Source: Nocardia inohanensis NBRC 100128 (lineage in GTDB: Bacteria > Actinomycetota > Actinomycetes > Mycobacteriales > Mycobacteriaceae). Taken from it: DNA of 36,626 bases. The notes below the pieces were generated by a model that was not told where the DNA came from, did no database searches, and saw only the letters and a list, made by a program, of their open reading frames with translations. Numbering within the stretch: position 1 is the first letter of the stretch; the number at the start of each line of letters is the position of its first letter. Positions 1-7,134 of the stretch are shown here, in pieces. The stretch is from contig NZ_BDBK01000009.1 in the NCBI RefSeq assembly GCF_001612945.1, forward strand, positions 1-36,626, read 5' to 3'. A program made the position numbers and the translations under genes.

Positions 1-225
1 TGGTGAAGCTTAGCTCAGGCCGCCCGGCAGAACCAAATCCGCTGGTCGGTCGAGCTTTACTCGATCGTCAGGCGCTCTTCGTCCAACCTCGTTTTCCCAG
101 TACCTCTCGGCTCCGGGTCGGTGTCCGTGTCGCTCTGACCTGGAATAAGTTACGTGTTGCTGCGAACCAAAGTCAAATCGCGCTTCTACCAGCGTGTTTC
201 CAGGCGTCCTTCGATGGTTTGAAGA
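1..225. other. Left edge, no gene recognised
   Basis: This stretch lies downstream of the immunity gene. Open frames on both strands are short, Arg/Ser-rich and show no domain or ribosome binding site I can recognise. It could be the tail of a decayed gene or a spacer. I see no tRNA and no clear terminator hairpin. Confidence 0.4.
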
Positions 226-525
226 TCAGACCGCGGTGTCGATGCCGTGTTCCCGGGCGTAGCGATCGAGTTGCATGTCGAAAGAGGGCGCGCTCGTCAG
301 CATCCACGCGTCCCCGGTCGCTTTGACGACCGCGATGGGTCCGCTGCCTGGACCCATCGAGTCGGCGATATCGCGGGTTTCGAAGTATCGCTTGGTGTTC
401 CAGGTGAAGAGGTAGCACCAACCGTGATCGGTCGGTTCGGGGTAGACCATGTAGGGGGTCTCTCGCCCGCCGGTGAACTCCTGGAAGAACGCTTCGGCAC
501 GTTGCCTGGCTTGGTTTCGATCCAT
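226..525 (-). CDS. Imm35/YrhB-like immunity protein for the adjacent toxin
   Basis: A 99-residue acidic/aromatic protein. The pattern of an N-terminal helix, a WCYLFTWNTKRY strand, then a GPGSGPIAVVKATGDAW stretch resembles the Imm35 (YrhB-type) immunity family, in which a short beta-rich domain neutralises a partner toxin in the producing cell's cytoplasm. Position directly after a polymorphic toxin gene supports that role. The ATG at 525 has a good GGAGAGG site just upstream. An in-frame ATG at 537 overlaps the toxin stop as TGATG, so translation may instead start there (103 residues) by coupling. Family membership is from motif memory; the immunity role is inferred from position. The reading frame is intact. 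Confidence 0.68.
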   Translation of the reverse strand: MDRNQARQRAEAFFQEFTGGRETPYMVYPEPTDHGWCYLFTWNTKRYFETRDIADSMGPGSGPIAVVKATGDAWMLTSAPSFDMQLDRYAREHGIDTAV

Positions 526-536
526 CTGCCTCTCCA

Positions 537-1943
537 TCAGTTGGTCCGCAAGAGTTCGAAGTTGGCGTAGTTCTCGAGGTTCGCCCAACCACCGGTCTGA
601 CCGTCGACGTAGAAGATCTTGCCATCGCGATTCACGACATTGAAGACGTGACCAGCCTGTGGGAGACCGTTCGCGTCCGGTCCGCGCATGCCATGGATGA
701 CCGCGCGCGAGCCGGGTCCGTCGGCGAGGAGCTGCGCCTCGATCTCGGTGTATCCGGAGATCGGCTGAAAGGTCTTGCCGTTGCCGACTGCGTTGAGCAC
801 GCCGTCGGGCCACGTGAAATCGATGCCACCGTTGGTGAGTGGGTTCGGCCGCTGGACTGCGGTGACCTCGTGTCCGGCCAGTCGCTGCTCGACCGCGACC
901 ACGCAGGATTGGCAGTTGTTCTGAAAGCCCCACTCCCCCGACTTGAACATGGGGTTGACCTCTGTGAGTTCAGGAAAGAGCTGGTCGAACAGTTGCTGGT
1001 CGGCGTTCGCGCTCGAGAGTACGGCTCCGTCGGCCAAGTCCCCCATCGCCTCTTGCGCGCCAGGACCACCCGGCGCCTTACGGCGCCACACCGTGGCCTT
1101 GGCCTCGTTCACCCACTTCTGGATCTTCTGAAGCAGAGGGCGAATGCGTTCGACCAGGGGTTTCACCAGTTTGGTGGTGATCTCGGCTGCACGCGTGGCC
1201 AATTCACCGATGATCGTGGCTATGCGGCGGGCCTTTATACCGATGCGGATGCCCAGTGCCGTGTTGCCGGCCGCTTCGGAGAGACCGGCGGTGACCGGGG
1301 CCAGCGCGGCGAAGAAGATCTCGCCGATGAGGGCTTCGGCTGCCAACTCTTTCAGTTCGTCCAGGATCTGGTGGTGTGCGTCGTCCAGGTGCTGGGCGTA
1401 CTGGCCACAGGAGTCGCCGAGGGTCTGGAAGATATCGGCCAGGCTGTCGAGGTCGGTTTGGTGTTGCCGGCACGCGGCAATGGCCTTGGGGATCTCCTTG
1501 GATTGCTGGTTGCCCAGCATTTCGATGGCTCGTGGGATTCGGCAGGCGAGGGCTCGGAAGTCGGTGGCGGCTGCGTGCCATCCGGTTTCGGCGGCTCGGA
1601 GTTCTCCTTGGTGGCCGTTGGGCCAGGCGGCGCCGACTGCGTCTTTCACAGTGGACCAGCCGAAGGGTTCGGGAAGTCCGTCGCCTGCGGCAGAGGCAGC
1701 CTGGGTCACGAGGCACGGCGTCGGCCACGCCGGTGGCGTCGGTGGGGGTTCCAACGCACCGTAATCGGCTGCGGCTTCACCCGTTTCGTGGTTGTGGGCA
1801 CCTACGGTGATGAGGTCCGCAGTGGTGGTGGAGGCGGTGAGTAGACGTTCGGCGGCGTGCAATGCAAGACCTGTCGCCTCGTCGTAAGACGTCGCCCACT
1901 GCTGGCCGATACTGTCGCTGCCCGCCCATGCCCTTGCCTGCAT
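537..1943 (-). CDS. ESX-type toxin with CpnT-like N-terminal region and C-terminal papain-fold (Tox-PL) domain
   Basis: The predicted 468-residue product has an N-terminal helical region (about 1-180) resembling the WXG100-like domain of CpnT-type actinobacterial toxins, a hydrophobic/helical linker (about 180-300) and a C-terminal domain (about 315-468). The last domain carries NNCQSCVVAVEQRLAG and GHVFNVV...FYVDGQTG, which matches the papain-fold toxin 1 (glutamine deamidase) pattern: Cys, then His, then Asp/Gln. The likely target is a Gln side chain in a host or competitor protein. Secretion by a type VII system is inferred. The start is uncertain: ATG 1943 lacks a good ribosome binding site, and the natural N-terminus appears to lie in another frame (see 1966-2058). 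The gene may therefore be a pseudogene or be expressed from an internal start. Its stop overlaps the immunity frame. Confidence 0.72.
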   Translation of the reverse strand: MQARAWAGSDSIGQQWATSYDEATGLALHAAERLLTASTTTADLITVGAHNHETGEAAADYGALEPPPTPPAWPTPCLVTQAASAAGDGLPEPFGWSTVKDAVGAAWPNGHQGELRAAETGWHAAATDFRALACRIPRAIEMLGNQQSKEIPKAIAACRQHQTDLDSLADIFQTLGDSCGQYAQHLDDAHHQILDELKELAAEALIGEIFFAALAPVTAGLSEAAGNTALGIRIGIKARRIATIIGELATRAAEITTKLVKPLVERIRPLLQKIQKWVNEAKATVWRRKAPGGPGAQEAMGDLADGAVLSSANADQQLFDQLFPELTEVNPMFKSGEWGFQNNCQSCVVAVEQRLAGHEVTAVQRPNPLTNGGIDFTWPDGVLNAVGNGKTFQPISGYTEIEAQLLADGPGSRAVIHGMRGPDANGLPQAGHVFNVVNRDGKIFYVDGQTGGWANLENYANFELLRTN

Positions 1944-1965
1944 TGAGTACGCCGAGCAGCGCTGT

Positions 1966-2058
1966 TTAGACGATGGTGCCGTCGGTGGCGAGAGTGCCGA
2001 ATACTTCGCCCGCCGAGTGGTATTCCTCGGCTCGGCAGAGGATGACCGGAACGGTCAC
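1966..2058 (-). pseudogene. Detached N-terminal fragment of the CpnT-like toxin
   Basis: A GTG at 2058 overlaps the stop of the preceding gene as GTGA and opens a 30-codon frame (TVPVILCRAEEYHSAGEVF...) ending in TAA at 1968-1966. Reading past that stop gives TALLGVLNAGKGMG, after which the frame of the downstream toxin continues with AGSDSIGQQWATSYDEA. Joined, this gives the usual opening of CpnT-like proteins (helix, then GMAGSD...WA..YD). Dropping one G from the GGG at about 1925-1927 restores the frame. So the toxin start seems to carry one nonsense change and one single-base insertion. This is inference from the frames; sequencing error is possible for the indel but would have to coincide with a stop. 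Confidence 0.6.
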
Positions 2059-2341
2059 GGCCACATCCCCTCGTTCGTGGCACCGACACCGTCATAGGTG
2101 TCGCGGGCGGATTGCAGCTTCGCGCGAAGTGTTCGCAGGGCGGTCCGCATCTCGGCGACCGCTGTCACTCGCCGATCGTGCGCTGCCTTGTGTGCGATTG
2201 CCGAGGCTCCGACCCATGAGACAGGCGGCGCGTCGACGCGAGATTCGATCGCGGTCGCGCTTGCATCGATCTCGGATTCCAAAGTCGCGGTGGCTCGATC
2301 AACTACTGCATGCCGGTCAGGTTGACGCGGTGGCCGGCCAT
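2055..2341 (-). pseudogene. EspC/WXG100-like ESX partner, apparently frameshifted
   Basis: The ATG at 2341 overlaps the upstream stop (TAATG) and reads MAGHRVNLTGMQ before a TAG. One base is missing near 2303-2306: inserting it continues as VVDRATATLESEIDASATAIES and then about 75 residues ending TYDGVGATNEGMWP. The alpha-helical, Ala-rich, 90-100-residue protein with this tail resembles small ESX-secreted EspC/WXG100 partners encoded just before CpnT-like toxins. If the gene is not broken, the only start in the second frame is TTG at 2282. The stop overlaps the GTG of the toxin fragment. Family assignment is moderate; the frameshift is inferred from the coupled ATG and matching helix. Confidence 0.5.
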
Positions 2342-2519
2342 TACGTCACGTCCGGGAGTTCGAGGGTCGAGTCCGCCTGGTTGGTCGCGGCGGCGCTGGT
2401 GCCATCGAGGCCGATGTGTTCGGCCGCTGCCCGACGCGGCAATGCCGCGCAGGCCGGACAGATCCGGAAAGCAAACAGCCCGGTCTGTTGACAAGCTACA
2501 CAGCAGCAACAACAGTCAC
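2341..2519 (-). pseudogene. Possible small zinc-ribbon protein at head of ESX locus, start unclear
   Basis: The frame ending at TAA 2343-2341 encodes CVACQQTGLFAFRICPAC followed by an acidic tail ending LELPDVT. The CxxC-x10-CxxC spacing looks like a small zinc ribbon. It is translationally coupled (TAATG) to the next gene. The only in-frame start codon is ATG 2640, which has no ribosome binding site and overlaps the divergent transporter gene. A better-placed GTG at 2519, preceded by AAGGG, is in another frame; one missing base in the repetitive TGTTGTTGCTGCTG tract would join them. The gene may be a third damaged member of this locus. No function is claimed. Confidence 0.35.
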
Positions 2520-2612
2520 GGGTAGTTGCCCTTGGGGTGATGTGCTCGCTGGTTCTTGCTCGTGCGGTTGGTTCGGGGCGGGATGGCTCCGGATCTGGAC
2601 AGAGGAGTCTGG

Positions 2613-4043
2613 GTGGATACGTCGACGGGTGCGCACACATCGGGGAATCGGCCGGCGGGGGCGGACAGTCTCGGGTACGTCATCTTTATTACCGCGGCGG
2701 CCGCTATGGGCGGGTTCCTCTTCGGGTATGACAGCTCGGTTATCAATGGGGCGGTCGAGGCTATCCGGGATCGGTATGACATCGGGTCGGCGGCGTTGGC
2801 GCAGGTTGTCGCTATCGCGTTGATCGGGTGTGCGATCGGGGCCGCCATTGCGGGGCGGATCGCGGATCGGATCGGGCGGATCCTGGTTATGCGGATCGCG
2901 GCTGGGTTGTTCACGGTCAGTGCGCTGGGGTCGGCGTTGCCGTTCGCGCTGTGGGATCTGGCTATGTGGCGGGTGCTCGGCGGGATTGCTATCGGGATGG
3001 CTTCGGTGATCGGGCCTGCCTATATTGCGGAGGTTTCGCCGCCGGCTTACCGGGGGCGGCTGGCTTCGTTTCAGCAGGCGGCGATCGTTACCGGTATCGC
3101 GGTGTCGCAGTTGGTGAATTACGGGATCTTGCAGGTTGCGGGTGGGGAGCAGCGCGGGGAGATCGCGGGGATCGAGGCTTGGCAGTGGATGTTGGGGGTG
3201 ATGGTGGTGCCGGCTGTGCTGTACGGGTTGTTCTCGTTCACGATTCCGGAGTCGCCGCGGTATCTGATCTCGGTGGGGAAGATCGGCAAGGCCAAGAAGG
3301 TGCTGGCCGAGGTGGAAGGCGAGAGCTCGGATCTGGACGCGCGGGTTCGGGAGATCGAGCACGCCATGAAGAGTGAGCATCGGTCGACGTTCCGGGATCT
3401 GCTGGGTGGGCGGTTCGGGTTCCTGCCCATCGTGTGGATCGGCGTCGGGTTGTCGGTGTTCCAGCAGTTGGTGGGGATCAATGTGGTGTTCTATTACTCG
3501 TCGACGCTGTGGCAGTCGGTGGGGATCGATCCGACCAGTTCGTTCTTCTATTCGTTCACCACGTCGATCATCAATATTTTCGGCACCGTGATCGCGATGG
3601 CGCTGGTGGACCGGATCGGACGGAAGCCGTTGGCGCTCATCGGATCCGCGGGCATGGCGTTGTCGCTGGCGGCGGAGGCGTGGGCGTTCTCGGCCAAGAC
3701 CGTGGGCGCCGACGGGGCGGTGGAGTTGCCCAATGCGCAGGGGCTTACCGCGTTGGTCGCGGCGCACTGCTTCGTGCTGTTCTTCGCGCTGTCCTGGGGT
3801 GTGGTGGTGTGGGTCCTGCTCGGGGAGATGTTCCCGAACAAGCTGCGGGCGGCGGCTCTCGGCGTGGCGGCTTCGGCGCAGTGGATCGCCAACTGGGTGA
3901 TCACGGCGAGCTTCCCCAGTCTTTCGGACTGGAACCTGTCGGGCACGTATGTCATCTACACCGTGTTCGCGTTGCTCTCGATTCCGTTCGTGCTCAAGTT
4001 CGTGCCCGAGACGAAGGGGAAGTCGCTCGAAGAGATGGGGTGA
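2613..4043 (+). CDS. Sugar porter family MFS transporter
   Basis: A 476-residue, 12-helix membrane protein of the sugar porter (SP) family, expected to bring hexose or pentose into the cell by proton symport. Visible family marks are GGFLFGYDSSVINGA in helix 1, GRIADRIGR in the first cytoplasmic loop, the PESPRYL end-of-helix-6 motif, QQLVGINVVFYYS in helix 7, DRIGRKPL in the second half and the C-terminal PETKGKSLEEM. GTG 2613 is chosen because AGAGGAG sits five bases upstream; ATG 2583 is an in-frame alternative. It is divergent from the ESX locus and convergent with the EF-Tu gene, 18 bp away. The exact sugar cannot be read from sequence. Confidence 0.9.
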   Translation: MDTSTGAHTSGNRPAGADSLGYVIFITAAAAMGGFLFGYDSSVINGAVEAIRDRYDIGSAALAQVVAIALIGCAIGAAIAGRIADRIGRILVMRIAAGLFTVSALGSALPFALWDLAMWRVLGGIAIGMASVIGPAYIAEVSPPAYRGRLASFQQAAIVTGIAVSQLVNYGILQVAGGEQRGEIAGIEAWQWMLGVMVVPAVLYGLFSFTIPESPRYLISVGKIGKAKKVLAEVEGESSDLDARVREIEHAMKSEHRSTFRDLLGGRFGFLPIVWIGVGLSVFQQLVGINVVFYYSSTLWQSVGIDPTSSFFYSFTTSIINIFGTVIAMALVDRIGRKPLALIGSAGMALSLAAEAWAFSAKTVGADGAVELPNAQGLTALVAAHCFVLFFALSWGVVVWVLLGEMFPNKLRAAALGVAASAQWIANWVITASFPSLSDWNLSGTYVIYTVFALLSIPFVLKFVPETKGKSLEEMG

Positions 4044-4061
4044 GCCGGCGCCGGGAGCGGG

Positions 4062-5258
4062 CTACTTGATGATCTTCGTGATCTGGCCCGCTCCCACCGT
4101 GCGGCCGCCCTCGCGGATGGCGAATTTGAGGCCCAGTTCCATGGCGATGGGCTGGATGAGTTTGACGCTCATGGAGACGTTGTCGCCGGGCAGGACCATC
4201 TCGACGGATTCGGGGAGGGTCACCACGCCGGTGACATCGGTTGTGCGGAAGTAGAACTGGGGGCGGTAGTTGTTGAAGAAGGGGGTGTGCCGGCCGCCTT
4301 CCTCCTTGGAGAGGATGTACGCCTGGCCCTCGAATTCGGTGTGCGGGGTCACCGAGCCGGGCTTGATGACGCATTGGCCGCGCTCCACGTCTTCGCGGCG
4401 GATGCCACGGAGCAGCAGGCCCACGTTCTCGCCGGCTTGGCCCTCGTCGAGGAGTTTGCGGAACATTTCGATGCCGGTGACGGTGGTCTTCGTGGTCTTG
4501 GGGCGGATGCCGACGATCTCGACTTCGGCGTTGACCTTGAGGATGCCGCGTTCGATGCGGCCGGTGACGACGGTGCCGCGGCCGGTGATGGTGAAGACGT
4601 CCTCGATCGGCATGAGGAAGGGCTTCTCGACTTCGCGGGCGGGAGTGTCGATCCAGTTGTCGACCGCGTCGAGGAGTTCGACGATGCCGGTTCCCCAGTC
4701 GCCGTTGGGGTTCTCCAGGGCCTGATAGGCGGAGATGCGAACCACGGGGGTGTCGTCGCCGTCGAAGTCGTATTCGTTGAGGAGGTCGGCCACCTCCATC
4801 TCGACCAGTTCCAGGATTTCCTCGTCGTCGACCATGTCGCATTTGTTCAGGGCCACAACCATTTTCGGGACGCCGACCTGGCGCGCCAGGATGACGTGCT
4901 CCTTGGTTTGCGGCATCGGACCGTCGGTGGCGGCCACCACCAGGATCGCGCCGTCCATCTGAGCCGCGCCGGTGATCATGTTCTTGATGTAGTCGGCGTG
5001 GCCGGGACAGTCGACGTGGGCGTAGTGGCGGTTCTCGGTCTGGTACTCGACATGCGCGATGGAGATGGTGATGCCGCGTTGCCGCTCTTCGGGGGCCTTG
5101 TCGATGGCGTCGAAGGGGGTGAACGGATTCAGGTCCGGATATTTCTCGTGCAGGACTTTGGTTATGGCCGCGGTGAGCGTGGTTTTGCCGTGGTCGATGT
5201 GGCCGATGGTGCCGACATTGACGTGCGGCTTGGTGCGCTGGAACTTCGCCTTCGCCAC
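4062..5258 (-). CDS. tuf: Elongation factor Tu, solitary second copy
   Basis: A 398-residue EF-Tu, the GTPase that delivers aminoacyl-tRNA to the ribosome. It has GHIDHGKT (19-26), the switch I RGIT Thr64, DCPGHAD with the catalytic His (83-89), NKCD (138-141), and complete domains 2 and 3 ending AGQITKIIK. GTG 5258 has a strong AGGAGG site six bases upstream. The gene is not next to rpsL, rpsG, fusA or rpsJ, so it is probably an extra copy outside the str operon. Its sequence departs from the usual Nocardia/mycobacterial form I recall (for example VNVGTIGHIDHGK, DLNPFTPFD, NKCD and LENPNGDWGTG). All catalytic residues are present. Paralog status is inferred from context and recalled sequences. 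Confidence 0.93.
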   Translation of the reverse strand: MAKAKFQRTKPHVNVGTIGHIDHGKTTLTAAITKVLHEKYPDLNPFTPFDAIDKAPEERQRGITISIAHVEYQTENRHYAHVDCPGHADYIKNMITGAAQMDGAILVVAATDGPMPQTKEHVILARQVGVPKMVVALNKCDMVDDEEILELVEMEVADLLNEYDFDGDDTPVVRISAYQALENPNGDWGTGIVELLDAVDNWIDTPAREVEKPFLMPIEDVFTITGRGTVVTGRIERGILKVNAEVEIVGIRPKTTKTTVTGIEMFRKLLDEGQAGENVGLLLRGIRREDVERGQCVIKPGSVTPHTEFEGQAYILSKEEGGRHTPFFNNYRPQFYFRTTDVTGVVTLPESVEMVLPGDNVSMSVKLIQPIAMELGLKFAIREGGRTVGAGQITKIIK

Positions 5259-5391
5259 TGGAAACCTCCTGTGCGCCCTGCGATCCGGGGCGGGCATCGG
5301 AGGATGGGGACACCGCGGAGCATGCCCGACGGCGGTGTCGATTTCAGCGTAGGCACGCGGGTCCGGAAAAGGCCGGAAACGGGGCGAATCG

Positions 5392-5423
5392 GGCGTCGAG
5401 GACCGTTGACGGTCCCCGACGCC
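5392..5423 (-). terminator. Hairpin terminator after GNAT gene
   Basis: Arms of 14 nt at 5392-5405 and 5410-5423 pair at 13 positions around a TTGA loop. The hairpin starts six bases past the GNAT stop, on the minus-strand path towards tuf, so it should isolate tuf from upstream transcription. There is no long U tract, as is common in high-GC actinobacteria. Confidence 0.7.
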
Positions 5424-5428
5424 GGGGC

Positions 5429-6043
5429 TCAGCCGCGGAACCACATGGGGCGCAGGGTGGGACCGTTCTCGGGGAGCGGGATCAGCGGGCCGGAGATTTC
5501 GAAGCCGCAGCGCTGGTAGAGGCGGGCGGAGCGGTCGGTGCTGGCCTCCAGGTAGGCGGGGAGGCCGTCGGCGGAGGCGGCCTTCACGCGATCGGTGATG
5601 ATGGCGTGGCCCGCACCCTTACCGCGATGCTCGGGCAGGGTGACGATGACCTGGAGATAGCGGTACGGGTAGTCGGCGGGGTGGGTTCCGGCGAGGATCG
5701 AGGTCAGGGCGGCCATGCGCCGGAAGGGTTGCAGGGGAAGCTCTTCCGCCAGATTGCGGGTTTGCTCGGCTTCCAGCGCGGCACGCTCCGGGGAGGCCAG
5801 GGTCTGCCAGATGGAGACCGCCCAGATTTCGGAATCGGTGCCCGCGATCCAGACTTCGTCGTCGGTCAGCGCCTTCTCGATCATTTCGGGGGCGTGGTCG
5901 GTGCGGAAGCGTTCCTGAACCTCGGGGTGGTCGTCCAGGATCCAGGCCGTCACCACCTCGTCGACGGCGGCGCGGGCGAAGACCCGGGCCACCTCGTCGG
6001 CTTCGGAGAGCTGTGCGCGGCGGACCAGCGGCTGATTCTGCAT
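5429..6043 (-). CDS. GNAT family N-acetyltransferase
   Basis: A 204-residue GNAT enzyme expected to move an acetyl group from acetyl-CoA to an amine substrate. The acetyl-CoA loop is visible as VTLPEHRGKGAGHAI (motif A, R/Q-x-x-G-x-G/A), with a preceding YRYLQVIVTLP strand and a C-terminal SARLYQRCGFEISGP motif B. The start at ATG 6043 has AGGAGG seven bases upstream. It is divergent from the TetR gene at 6136, so the 92-bp gap likely carries promoters for both and the regulator may control it. The substrate is unknown. A hairpin follows the stop. Confidence 0.85.
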   Translation of the reverse strand: MQNQPLVRRAQLSEADEVARVFARAAVDEVVTAWILDDHPEVQERFRTDHAPEMIEKALTDDEVWIAGTDSEIWAVSIWQTLASPERAALEAEQTRNLAEELPLQPFRRMAALTSILAGTHPADYPYRYLQVIVTLPEHRGKGAGHAIITDRVKAASADGLPAYLEASTDRSARLYQRCGFEISGPLIPLPENGPTLRPMWFRG

Positions 6044-6106
6044 CTGACGACCTCCTGTTTGTGAACGGTGTTTCATCAGCCAAGGTAGGGAGGCTACGGC
6101 GGGATT

Positions 6107-6135
6107 ACGAAGATTTCGTCACACTTGGTGGTGTG
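6107..6135. promoter_or_regulatory. Two adjacent inverted repeats in GNAT/TetR divergent promoter
   Basis: ACGAA-GAT-TTCGT lies at 6107-6119, and CACAC-n6-GTGTG lies at 6120-6135, ending right before the TetR start. Such dyads beside a TetR gene are candidate operators for autoregulation and control of the divergent GNAT gene. The arms are only 5 bp, so chance occurrence is possible. Confidence 0.35.
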
Positions 6136-6921
6136 ATGAAAAGTGGATGCGCGGTGTGCGGGGGCGAGCTGGCGGCGCGTGAACGGGGGCGGCGACGGCG
6201 GTACTGCTCGCGGTCCTGTCAGGCGCGGGCGTATCGGGCGCGGTTGCGGGCCGCTCCCCCGCGTCGGCGGGTGCGGCCGGAGCGGCTCACCACGGTGGGG
6301 ATCGTGCGGGCGGCGATCGAATTGGCGGATCGGGAGGGCCTGGAAGGGCTGTCCATGCGGCGGCTCGCGACCGAATTGGGGGTGGCGACGGCGGGACTGT
6401 ACCGGCGGTTCCCGGATCGGGATGCGCTGCTCGCCGAAATGGCGGAATACACACTCGCCGAAGGGGTTCCGGTGGCGGCGGACGGGTGGCGGGAGCGGCT
6501 CACCGCGGAGGCGCACGCGGAATGGCAGCTGTATCAACGACATCCGTGGATGCTGCCGGTGCTCGCGCAGACCCGCCCGCCGATCGGGCCCGCGCTGCTG
6601 GACACCCTGGAGCGGATCTTCGTGACGCTGGATCGGCCGGGGATGACCCGGGAGACCATGATGTCGATCTATCTGGCCATGTCGGGGCTGGTGCAGGGGC
6701 TGGCGCTGCTGCCGAGCTCGGAGCGCGCGCCGGTGGGGGCGGGGGCCGGGAATCCGGTGGAGCTGGTCGGACCGGATACGCATCCGACGCTGGCGCGGCA
6801 TCTCACCGCGGCCGACGCGAACGGGCTGAACCTGGATTTCGACCAGCTGCTCGCCGATGGGATCGAGCTGCTGCTCGACGGGGTCGCCGCGCGGTACTTC
6901 CCGGCCGCGGGCGGACGCTGA
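6136..6921 (+). CDS. TetR-family regulator with N-terminal zinc-finger-like motif
   Basis: A 261-residue regulator. Residues 5-28 contain CAVC...CSRSC (CxxC-x15-CxxxC), a small zinc-finger-like motif, followed by an Arg-rich stretch (about 30-50). The TetR helix-turn-helix is at about 52-100 (TVGIVRAAIELADREGLEGLSMRRLATELGVATAGLYRRFPDRDALLAEM). The C-terminal half is the all-helical ligand/dimer domain of the TetR_C type. The zinc finger resembles the short Cys motif attached to some actinobacterial TetR proteins and may stabilise the DNA contact. ATG 6136 is used; GTG 6133 is directly upstream. No strong ribosome binding site is seen, so a leaderless transcript is possible. The ligand is unknown. 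Confidence 0.85.
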   Translation: MKSGCAVCGGELAARERGRRRRYCSRSCQARAYRARLRAAPPRRRVRPERLTTVGIVRAAIELADREGLEGLSMRRLATELGVATAGLYRRFPDRDALLAEMAEYTLAEGVPVAADGWRERLTAEAHAEWQLYQRHPWMLPVLAQTRPPIGPALLDTLERIFVTLDRPGMTRETMMSIYLAMSGLVQGLALLPSSERAPVGAGAGNPVELVGPDTHPTLARHLTAADANGLNLDFDQLLADGIELLLDGVAARYFPAAGGR

Positions 6922-7134
6922 TCAGCCGGCGGAATGCAGGGCCGCCGCCCGTCCGAACCTGAACCTGCGGCAGGACAACCGCATTCGTAACTCGCAATCA
7001 TCCGCCGGACCACGGGTGCCGAGCCGGAACCCAGGCGGCAGCCGTTGTGTGAGCATCGACCGGACGATCGGCAGTGCGCAACGCCGACGCGCCCAACCGA
7101 CTCGCCGACGGGGCGCGCAGTAACGTGGTTTCCC

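Noticed and set aside
3..326. 107-codon plus-strand frame at the window edge
   Set aside because: No ribosome site, Arg/Ser-rich, runs into the immunity gene antisense.
2496..3767. 423-codon minus-strand frame opposite the MFS gene
   Set aside because: Arg/Pro/Gln-rich shadow of a clear membrane transporter.
4062..6921. Antibiotic self-resistance cluster around the extra EF-Tu
   Set aside because: No biosynthetic gene (PKS, NRPS, RiPP) is in the window; resistance role would be speculation.
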